Below are positions 1-5,025 of a DNA stretch of 5,514 bases, piece after piece. Made by a program: the position numbers and the translations under genes. A model generated the notes under the pieces. That model did not search any database. It saw nothing but the letters and a program-made list of their open reading frames with translations, and was not told the DNA's origin. Source of the stretch: Candidatus Saccharimonadota bacterium (lineage in GTDB: Bacteria; Patescibacteriota; Saccharimonadia; Saccharimonadales; Saccharimonadaceae); NCBI GenBank assembly GCA_900556355.1, contig UNSP01000027.1, positions 1 through 5,514 of the forward strand. The letters are read 5' to 3'. Numbering within the stretch: position 1 is the first letter of the stretch; every line of letters starts with the position of its first letter.

Positions 1-557
1 CTCAGCCGATGTCAAAATTGTTGAATCGCTGGCTGGGTAAGGAAACGCCGCAATTATATTCTCATCAAGAGCTGGAGGAGATTATTCATGAGCACGCCGT
101 CAGGTCTGACAGTCCGGTTGATTATGACGAAAGCCGAATTGCGGCGGGTGCGTTGCAGTTTAGTAAAAAGACGGCTGGTGATTTGGTTACGCCGATGAGT
201 GAGGTTTTTGTCGTGGATTTGGATGACGAGCTGGACGCAACTCTACTAGCTCAGATTAAGCACGCTGGACATTCGCGAATTCCGGTTCAATCTGGCGGGG
301 AACTAGTCGGAGTTTTATACGTGAAGGATGTCGTTGGACGAGATTTGCCGTTGCCAATTAGTCAATTGTACCGCGATAAAATTTACGATATCGACAAGAG
401 GTCGCGCCTGGACACAGTCTTAAGTCGATTCATTCAAACGCACAATCATTTGTTTGTGGTGATGGACGATGAGACGGAGCTGGGAATTATTACACTAGAA
501 GACGTGATTGAAGAGATTCTGGACCAAGAGATTGAAGATGAGTATGATGAGGAATAA
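1..557 (+). CDS. CNNM/TlyC-type transporter-associated protein, C-terminal tandem CBS domains (5' truncated)
   Basis: This is the 3' part of a CNNM/TlyC (DUF21 plus CBS) membrane protein. The family is linked to divalent cation (Mg/Co) efflux or homeostasis; the CBS pair is a cytoplasmic nucleotide-sensing module. The frame is open to the left edge (Gln-Pro precede the ATG at 9), and the first visible residues (SKLLNRWLG) resemble the linker after the DUF21 membrane domain. The true start and the membrane segments are therefore probably outside the window, and the ATG at 9 is probably internal. Counting from that Met: a YSHQELEEII helix at 17-26, the hallmark GALQFSKKTAGDLVTPMSEV at 47-66, CBS1 about 57-113 with GHSRIPV and GVLYVKD, and CBS2 about 123-172 ending in LGIITLEDVIEEILDQEI. 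The protein ends in an acidic tail just after CBS2 and lacks the C-terminal CorC_HlyC domain of longer homologues. Family assignment is confident; the transported ion is inferred. Confidence 0.88.
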   Translation, partial: QPMSKLLNRWLGKETPQLYSHQELEEIIHEHAVRSDSPVDYDESRIAAGALQFSKKTAGDLVTPMSEVFVVDLDDELDATLLAQIKHAGHSRIPVQSGGELVGVLYVKDVVGRDLPLPISQLYRDKIYDIDKRSRLDTVLSRFIQTHNHLFVVMDDETELGIITLEDVIEEILDQEIEDEYDEE

Positions 558-567
558 GATTAAATTG

Positions 568-574
568 AGGAGGT
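568..574 (+). promoter_or_regulatory. Shine-Dalgarno site of the acidic hypothetical gene
   Basis: AGGAGGT is a near-perfect anti-16S match, 6 nt before the ATG at 581. It fixes that start and supports 581-1231 as a real gene despite the unrecognised product. Confidence 0.85.
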
Positions 575-580
575 CATAAA

Positions 581-1231
581 ATGTTTGAAGAATATAATAA
601 TGGAGTGCCTGATAGATTACGACAAGTTACAGCCGAGACAATGTCTCCCGAAGTGCTATATACACTCGACACCTATTCGGACGTATCGCCACAGGATGTG
701 ATGTATATTGATGAGTCTAGGGCAGAGGGAAGTGGTCGTCTAATTATCAGTAAAGGACAGTCTGTTAAGCTGCTTGAGGAGGCTGATTTGTCTACTCCTG
801 ATCTGGTGATATTGATGAGCGTATGGCAGAGAAATGACCAAGGGGATTTGTGCCGTGGTATTGTCGCCGATTGCCGATTTTATAGCGGACGCTTTGATGT
901 TGAGTATGGCGACGAAGAGATTGATGATTACGATGGAATTGATGATGAAATCTACAATAAGGACGACGAGCAGGTTATTTCTGCAGTAGTTGATTACGGA
1001 GATGATGGAGCAGTCAAGATTTGGGGAGATCCGACGTTTTTTGATGCCGCTAGATATATGGCTGGTTTGGTGGATAATGAGTCGATAGAGAAGAATGAGG
1101 TTGTTGCGGGCAGTCGCGAGACTCAGGACAGTGTGAGCGACGGCGAGTCGCGGGAGCGTGTGAATGCTGACTCTTTTTATAAGCGCGCGCTTAATGGCTT
1201 GGCGAAGATAGTTAAAGCTAGGCGAAAATAG
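581..1231 (+). CDS. Hypothetical acidic protein, 216 aa
   Basis: I do not recognise a family. The gene follows the CNNM/CBS gene by 23 nt with a strong ribosome site, so the two are probably co-transcribed. The N-terminal half (residues 1-100) looks globular, with alternating hydrophobic strands (GRLIISKG at 52-59, DLVILMSVWQ at 74-83, GIVADCRFY at 93-101). Residues 106-130 form a very Asp/Glu-rich stretch (DVEYGDEEIDDYDGIDDEIY). It is followed by a short hydrophobic/Gly strand segment (QVISAVVDYGDDGAVKIWG, 131-149), a polar Ser/Glu/Arg linker (about 165-196) and a basic, probably helical tail (YKRALNGLAKIVKARRK, 200-216). No signal peptide or membrane segment is visible. There are two cysteines (91 and 98). 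The acidic middle and basic tail suggest a cytoplasmic protein with a charged interaction region, but no function can be assigned. The antisense open frame at 740-1279 is a shadow. Confidence 0.8.
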   Translation: MFEEYNNGVPDRLRQVTAETMSPEVLYTLDTYSDVSPQDVMYIDESRAEGSGRLIISKGQSVKLLEEADLSTPDLVILMSVWQRNDQGDLCRGIVADCRFYSGRFDVEYGDEEIDDYDGIDDEIYNKDDEQVISAVVDYGDDGAVKIWGDPTFFDAARYMAGLVDNESIEKNEVVAGSRETQDSVSDGESRERVNADSFYKRALNGLAKIVKARRK

Positions 1232-1258
1232 CGATCCCCAAGCTGACAGAGCCTGCGA

Positions 1259-1284
1259 TTTTTTGAATATTATTCTCAAAAATA
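1259..1284 (+). promoter_or_regulatory. A/T-rich tract with inverted repeat upstream of the -35 box
   Basis: A run of six T (1259-1264) begins a nearly pure A/T segment. Arms TTTTTGA (1260-1266) and TCAAAAA (1276-1282) are inverted repeats around a 9-nt loop. Lying immediately upstream of the -35 box, the tract could act as an UP element. The T-run could also help end transcription from the upstream gene, but the only G/C stem before it is weak. The sequence pattern is clear; the function is inferred. Confidence 0.35.
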
Positions 1285-1286
1285 CC

Positions 1287-1315
1287 TTGACTATTTAAGG
1301 TACCTTGTATAACAT
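1287..1315 (+). promoter_or_regulatory. Candidate sigma70-type promoter of the ABC-PadR-PspC operon
   Basis: A -35-like TTGACT (1287-1292; 5 of 6 to TTGACA) is followed by two possible -10 boxes: TATAAC (1308-1313; 5 of 6, 15-nt spacer) or TAACAT (1310-1315; 4 of 6, 17-nt spacer). The site lies in the 119-nt gap before the permease gene, the only substantial gap upstream of the four-gene operon. Predicted transcription starts around 1320-1323, giving a leader of about 30 nt. Confidence 0.6.
1297..1306. promoter_or_regulatory. 10-bp palindrome in the promoter spacer
   Basis: AAGGTACCTT is a perfect palindrome between the -35 and -10 elements. Its right half belongs to TACCTTG (1301-1307), which repeats TACCTTG at 1283-1289 exactly 18 bp away. 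TACCTT (1283-1288) and AAGGTA (1297-1302) also form an inverted pair around the -35 box. It could be a second operator or a separate regulator's site; function is inferred. Confidence 0.35.
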
Positions 1316-1325
1316 AGTACTATGT
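1312..1325. promoter_or_regulatory. Perfect 14-bp palindrome, candidate PadR operator
   Basis: ACATAGTACTATGT is its own reverse complement and overlaps the 3' edge of the candidate -10 box and the predicted start site, where a bound repressor would block transcription. An overlapping 14-bp near-palindrome, TACTATGTATAGTA (1318-1331), shares half of it. PadR dimers bind short palindromes containing ATGT/ACAT half sites, often in their own operon promoter, and a PadR gene is third in this operon. The symmetry is seen directly; assigning it to this PadR is inference. Confidence 0.6.
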
Positions 1326-1338
1326 ATAGTAAATCAAC

Positions 1339-1344
1339 AAGGAG
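1339..1344 (+). promoter_or_regulatory. Shine-Dalgarno site selecting the GTG start at 1351
   Basis: AAGGAG lies 6 nt before GTG at 1351. An ATG at 1349 overlaps that GTG but is followed at once by TGA, so it cannot start the gene. The GTG at 1351 is the usable start. Confidence 0.75.
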
Positions 1345-1350
1345 CTTAAT

Positions 1351-2640
1351 GTGAGAAGAATTGACATTATTAAACGCGCCGGTCGAAATTTGGGGCAATC
1401 AAAAGGCCGCACGATTTTAACCGCGCTGGCAATTTCAGTTGGGGCGTTTACAATTGGTCTGGCGCTGATGGCTGGAGAAGGCGGTCGGCTGTATACAAAC
1501 AGCATGGTCGACGCGGCTGGCGATAAAAAATCTGTTTCGGTCTATAAAAAAGTGACCTCGTCGGGACCTGATAGTAATCTTCCAGAATATAGCGACTCGG
1601 AAGATACGGAAAATAGTCAATCTAAGGCGATAGAAAAATATTCGATGACTGATAACGACGTGAAAAAAATACAGAAAATCCCGCACGTGGAAAAAGTGAC
1701 GCCAGCTTATTCCATGTCAGGAGTTTTATATGTCAAAAGTTCGGCAAGTGACAAAAAATTCGTGCCTAGTGTAACTGTGAAGTTTGATAAAACCCGAATG
1801 GAACTTGCGGCTGGTAGTTTGGATAATTTTATGCCGAAAAAGGGTGAAGTTGTTATTTCAGAATCTTACGTGAAAAAAATGGGATTCAGTGATGCAAAAT
1901 CAGCAATTGGGCAAACGATTACACTAGGATTGCAAAAAGGAACTTCATCAAGCAAGGGTGCTGACAAGGAAATATCTCTGAAAGTCGCAGCGGTCGATAA
2001 ACCTTCGGATACAATCCTGTTTTATCAGCCAGCTGTGCGCGTTTCTGTGGACGACGCTAAGGATATTTACGACTTTAGTCACCCTAAAGATTTGCCTAAT
2101 GAATATTCTTACGTAATTGCGTCGGTTGATGATGAGAAAAATGTTGAGGCAGTGAAGAATGAGCTTGGCAAGGATTATGAGTCGTATTCGATTCAGGACA
2201 CGCAAAAAGTTATTTTAACTTTTGTGAATGTGGCTCAAATGGCGCTGATTGGGTTTGGCGGCTTGGCGCTTTTGGCGAGTGTTTTTGGGATTATTAACAC
2301 AATGTACATTTCGGTTTTGGAGCGAACTAGTCAGATTGGGCTGATGAAAGCTTTGGGTATGAGAGGTCGCGATATCGGTAAAATGTTCAGGTATGAAGCG
2401 GCGTGGGTTGGGCTTCTTGGCGGCTTAATCGGTGTTGGCTTGGCGAGTTTGATGTCGCTACTTAATCCTATGATTGCTAGTTTTCTAAAGTTGGAACAAG
2501 GCACGAATTTACTAGTCATTAATCCTCTGCAAATGGGACTTTTGATAATCGGGCTGATGATTATGGCGATACTTTCTGGCTGGCTACCGAGCCGCAAGGC
2601 AACAAAATTAGATCCAATTGAAGCGTTAAGGACGGAATAG
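1351..2640 (+). CDS. MacB/FtsX-type ABC transporter permease
   Basis: This is the membrane subunit of a type VII (MacB/LolE/FtsX-like) ABC system, which works mechanically across the membrane rather than forming a classic channel. Its 429 residues show the standard order: basic cytoplasmic N-terminus, TM1 about 22-42 (TILTALAISVGAFTIGLALM), a large extracytoplasmic MacB_PCD-like domain about 43-288, TM2 about 293-318, TM3 about 350-372 and TM4 about 393-411. The conserved cytoplasmic coupling segment after TM2 is ERTSQIGLMKALGMRGRDI (324-342), and the C-terminus has the family ending PSRKATKLDPIEALRTE. The extracytoplasmic domain has a Ser/Asp/Glu-rich insert (about 68-95). The start is GTG with a good ribosome site. 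The ATPase gene follows after 10 nt and is the expected partner. The substrate cannot be read from sequence; peptide or antibiotic export, lipoprotein handling or envelope-stress relief are all possible. Confidence 0.93.
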   Translation: MRRIDIIKRAGRNLGQSKGRTILTALAISVGAFTIGLALMAGEGGRLYTNSMVDAAGDKKSVSVYKKVTSSGPDSNLPEYSDSEDTENSQSKAIEKYSMTDNDVKKIQKIPHVEKVTPAYSMSGVLYVKSSASDKKFVPSVTVKFDKTRMELAAGSLDNFMPKKGEVVISESYVKKMGFSDAKSAIGQTITLGLQKGTSSSKGADKEISLKVAAVDKPSDTILFYQPAVRVSVDDAKDIYDFSHPKDLPNEYSYVIASVDDEKNVEAVKNELGKDYESYSIQDTQKVILTFVNVAQMALIGFGGLALLASVFGIINTMYISVLERTSQIGLMKALGMRGRDIGKMFRYEAAWVGLLGGLIGVGLASLMSLLNPMIASFLKLEQGTNLLVINPLQMGLLIIGLMIMAILSGWLPSRKATKLDPIEALRTE

Positions 2641-2643
2641 GAG
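2639..2643 (+). promoter_or_regulatory. Shine-Dalgarno site of the ATPase gene, overlapping the permease stop codon
   Basis: AGGAG begins inside the permease TAG stop (2638-2640) and lies 7 nt before the ATG at 2651. This suggests coupled translation of the two transporter subunits. Confidence 0.65.
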
Positions 2644-2650
2644 AGTTGTT

Positions 2651-3349
2651 ATGATTGAGCTTAAAAATGTGACGAAAATTTACGGCAAAAAGAAGAACCA
2701 ATTTGTGGCGCTAAATGATGTGAGTTTGCAAATTCCGACGGGCGTGAGCGTGGCGATTTTGGGAAAATCTGGTTCAGGAAAATCGACGCTAATGCACGCA
2801 ATTTCTGGCTTGGATCGACCGCAGCAAGGTCAAGTGATTATTGACGGTCAGGACATTTTGAAATTGAAACAAAAGCAAGTTGACGAGTTCCGCGCGAGAA
2901 AAATAGGTTTTATTTTCCAGAGTTTCTTTGTTCAGGGCAATGAAAGCGTGGCGGATAATGTGAGTTTGCCGCTGGAAATTGTGAAGATGCCAAGGGGCTT
3001 GAGGGAAAATAAGATCAATGAGGCGCTGAAGGCGGTGGACTTGTATGAGAAGCGTAAGAATCGTGCGAAGGATTTGTCGGGTGGTCAGAAGCAGCGTTTG
3101 GCGATTGCGCGGGCGATTGTCGGCAGTCCTCAGATTATTTTTGCGGACGAACCTACGGGAAATTTGGATAGCGAAACTGGCGCGAAGGTGGAAGAGTTGC
3201 TGTTCAATTACAACAAGCAAGAAGGCGCAACGCTGATTATAGTGACACACGACGTTGATTTGGCTAAGAAATGCGATTATCAAATCTTGATCAAAGACGG
3301 CAAAATTAAGGGTTCTAATATACCGAAAGAAGGTAAAAGTGGACGTTGA
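2651..3349 (+). CDS. ABC transporter ATP-binding protein, MacB/LolD family
   Basis: This is the cytoplasmic ATPase that drives the adjacent permease. All catalytic motifs of the 232-residue protein are intact: Walker A GKSGSGKS (38-45), Q-loop Gln90 in GFIFQSFF, the signature LSGGQKQR (142-149), Walker B IIFADE (162-167) with catalytic Glu167, D-loop NLDS (171-174) and switch His200 in VTHD. The pattern FIFQSF...ADNVSLPLEI and the length are typical of the LolD/MacB/FtsE-like group that pairs with FtsX-type permeases. The start is ATG with a ribosome site over the preceding stop. The C-terminus (GSNIPKEGKSGR) is basic and polar, and its last 11 nt overlap the padR start, so translation is probably coupled. 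The open frames inside it (3045-3236 +, 2789-3283 -) are shadows. Confidence 0.95.
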   Translation: MIELKNVTKIYGKKKNQFVALNDVSLQIPTGVSVAILGKSGSGKSTLMHAISGLDRPQQGQVIIDGQDILKLKQKQVDEFRARKIGFIFQSFFVQGNESVADNVSLPLEIVKMPRGLRENKINEALKAVDLYEKRKNRAKDLSGGQKQRLAIARAIVGSPQIIFADEPTGNLDSETGAKVEELLFNYNKQEGATLIIVTHDVDLAKKCDYQILIKDGKIKGSNIPKEGKSGR

Positions 3350-3683
3350 TAGCTATGCGGAAAGCTTGGCGGTCCAATTGCGAAAAGGATTTTTGGTTTA
3401 TTGCGTTTTACTGGTTTGTTCTAATAAAGCGCAGTACGCCGGCGATATCGTTAAGCAATTGAACAATTCGGATTTAACGGTGGTCGAAGGTACGATTTAT
3501 CCGCTGCTGAATAGGCTGCAGAAAGACGGATATTTGCAACACGAATGGCAGGAAAGCGAGCAAGGTCCGCCGCGAAAATATTATTCATTGACAAATCACG
3601 GCGATAAGTTGATTCATGAACTCAAAGATCGCATAAATATGTTAAATAATTCGCTTGATAACTTAGAGAAAGGAATAAAATAA
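3339..3683 (+). CDS. PadR-family transcriptional regulator (short form)
   Basis: This is a winged-helix repressor of 114 residues, the size of the short PadR subfamily without the long C-terminal helical domain. The helix-turn-helix runs about 17-64. The recognition helix and its lead-in are VVEGTIYPLLNRLQKDG (48-64), the most diagnostic PadR stretch; the wing carries GPPRKYYSLTNHG (76-88). A C-terminal dimerisation helix spans about 89-112. The start is GTG at 3339, preceded by AGAAGG at 3328-3333, and overlaps the ATPase gene by 11 nt. Its stop shares a base with the next ATG (TAATG). The likely target is the palindrome at 1312-1325 in the promoter of its own operon. PadR proteins often respond to phenolics, drugs or envelope-active compounds; the ligand here is unknown. 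The sequence recalls PadR proteins that precede PspC genes in Bacteroidetes (recollection, not searched). Confidence 0.93.
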   Translation: MDVDSYAESLAVQLRKGFLVYCVLLVCSNKAQYAGDIVKQLNNSDLTVVEGTIYPLLNRLQKDGYLQHEWQESEQGPPRKYYSLTNHGDKLIHELKDRINMLNNSLDNLEKGIK

Positions 3684-4960
3684 TGAAGGAGATAACCAGG
3701 ATTCATCTGGCAAAAACGGCGTTTAGTGTGGAAATTGACGCTAAGAAATCGCTAGAAAAATATCTTAATTCGATTCAGAAAAATATGCACGCCGACGCGG
3801 AAGCGATGAAGGAAATTGAGGCGCGAATGGTTGAAATTCTAGCCGAGCGTGGCGTGATGAAAGAAGGTGTTATTAGCGACGATGACGTTTTGGCGATTAA
3901 AAATCAAATGGGCGAGCCGCGTGATTTTTCGGATGATAGTGATGGCGCAATTGACGAATTGACGGATGATAATGAGAAGCCAGAAAAGCAATTGATGCGC
4001 GACACGGACGGGGCTGTCATTGGCGGCGTGTGCGCGGGAATAGCGGCGTACTTTAATATCAATCCGTTGTGGGTGCGACTGCTTGCAATTGTCTCGCCGT
4101 TCGTAACATTCGGTACGATGGTGCTGGTTTATCTCGCGATGTGGGTGTCAATGCCGCCAGCAAAAACCGCGTCGGACAAATTACGAATGCGCGGGAAGCC
4201 AGTAACTTTGGCTGCACTTAAGGAGGCTTCCGCTGATGGAAGTTCAACTGTGTCTGTTAGAAAAACTCCAATTGCGAAATTTTTCCAATATTTTGTCGGT
4301 GCTATGGTGTTGTTTACGACGCTAGCGATACTGTTTGGGTTGATTGTTGGCGGGGCGCTTGGTGTTTCCGTGGTTAATATGCTTGGCGGTTTGAGTATGC
4401 AAATGTGGGCGTGGGGAGTATGGATTTCCTTGGCAATTGGCGGAATCGCGACGGTAATATTTGGCGCAATTGTAACGCGTGGCATATTCGCTTGGAAGGT
4501 CAATCGAATGTCTGTAATCACAATGATCGTGGCGGCGTCCGTTGTTTTCATGAGTTTGGCAAGCGCCGCAATATTTAGCGCGCACGCTGGCTTGGAATAT
4601 GCACGTGAATCGCAGCAGCTCACGAAGAAAGTGAATATCGATATTCCAGATACGACAAACGCTAATTCAATTTTTATCGATATGCCAGTGGGGAATGTTT
4701 CGCGAATAAGTTCTGACAAATTTAAGGTGGAAGCGGAGTTTGTGGATTTACCAAAGGCGAATAAGCCAGAAATTAACGTGCATCGCGATGGTGATAAAAT
4801 TGTGCTGTCCGTTTCTAAAAAGTGTAACGCGATATTCTTTGACGGCTGCTTGAATTTTTATAAGCCGATAACTGGCTTGAAAATTTATGCTCCTGCGAGC
4901 GTGAATGTTAGCGGTTTGTTCTATCACAGCTCGATTGAAGTGGAAAACCCCGAATCTTAA
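3683..4960 (+). CDS. PspC-domain membrane protein with N-terminal helical and C-terminal extracytoplasmic beta-rich domains
   Basis: This 425-residue envelope protein appears to have three parts. Residues 1-85 resemble the cytoplasmic domain found before PspC in Bacteroidetes proteins: KTAFSVEIDAKKSLEKYL, then an EIEARMVEILAERG helix and DDDVLAIKNQMGEPRDF. After an acidic linker comes a PspC domain at about 102-158 (LMRDTDGAVIGGVCAGIAAY, then NPLWVRLLAIV and a hydrophobic segment ending LVYLAMWVSMPP). Further membrane segments lie about 203-232, 242-266 and 277-299. Residues 315-425 are beta-rich and presumably outside the membrane, resembling the DUF4097/adhesin-like tails of such proteins; Cys381 and Cys389 there could form a disulphide. 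The ATG overlaps the padR stop by 1 nt and has AAAGGA at 3669-3674. PspC proteins take part in envelope-stress sensing, and the PadR/ABC context fits that. The tail may be altered by a one-base frameshift (see the 4944-5009 entry). Confidence 0.85.
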   Translation: MKEITRIHLAKTAFSVEIDAKKSLEKYLNSIQKNMHADAEAMKEIEARMVEILAERGVMKEGVISDDDVLAIKNQMGEPRDFSDDSDGAIDELTDDNEKPEKQLMRDTDGAVIGGVCAGIAAYFNINPLWVRLLAIVSPFVTFGTMVLVYLAMWVSMPPAKTASDKLRMRGKPVTLAALKEASADGSSTVSVRKTPIAKFFQYFVGAMVLFTTLAILFGLIVGGALGVSVVNMLGGLSMQMWAWGVWISLAIGGIATVIFGAIVTRGIFAWKVNRMSVITMIVAASVVFMSLASAAIFSAHAGLEYARESQQLTKKVNIDIPDTTNANSIFIDMPVGNVSRISSDKFKVEAEFVDLPKANKPEINVHRDGDKIVLSVSKKCNAIFFDGCLNFYKPITGLKIYAPASVNVSGLFYHSSIEVENPES

Positions 4961-5009
4961 GCTCGCGCATTTGAATGATTTTACCGCTAATGCTACACTT
5001 GAAGGATGA
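4944..5009 (+). other. Possible one-base frameshift and alternative C-terminus of the PspC protein
   Basis: The annotated frame ends VENPES at 4960, inside what looks like an unfinished beta repeat. If one base of AAAACCCC (4944-4951) is extra, the frame continues as VENPNLKLAHLNDFTANATLEG to TGA at 5007-5009. This adds a hydrophobic/polar alternating tail in the style of the preceding strands and places the stop 16 nt before the uppP start. An 18-codon open stretch is not significant alone, so this is a suggestion only. It may be a sequencing indel, a natural truncation, or chance. Confidence 0.35.
4971..4999 (+). promoter_or_regulatory. Candidate uppP promoter with extended -10
   Basis: TTGAAT (4971-4976) is followed, with a 17-nt spacer, by TACACT (4994-4999). 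The latter is preceded by TGC, making an extended -10 (TGnTACACT). A transcript would start near 5006, about 20 nt before the GTG. Both boxes match the consensus only moderately. Confidence 0.4.
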
Positions 5010-5025
5010 AAGGTAATTTTTAAGC

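Noticed and set aside
9..11. ATG at 9 as the true start of the CBS protein
   Set aside because: The frame is open upstream to the window edge and the first residues match an internal linker of the DUF21-CBS family. There is no ribosome site in the eight bases shown, so the gene most likely begins outside the window.
1217..1264. Rho-independent terminator after the acidic hypothetical gene
   Set aside because: A T-run (1259-1264) exists, but the only stem is a bulged six-pair helix (GC-AGGC with GCCT-GC) around a loop of about 27 nt, starting inside the gene. This is too weak to call.
740..1279. Long antisense open frame opposite the acidic gene
   Set aside because: Its reading is low-sense Ile/Ser/Asn/Arg-rich sequence produced by reversing Asp/Glu-rich codons, with no ribosome site. 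The + strand gene has a strong start signal.
2789..3283. Antisense open frame opposite the ABC ATPase, and the Arg-rich + frame at 3045-3236
   Set aside because: Both overlap an ATPase with every catalytic motif intact. They are shadow frames without family features.
4129..4719. Antisense open frames opposite the PspC protein (also 4322-4585 and 4908-5132)
   Set aside because: They mirror membrane-segment codons of the + strand gene, lack ribosome sites and show no recognisable domain.
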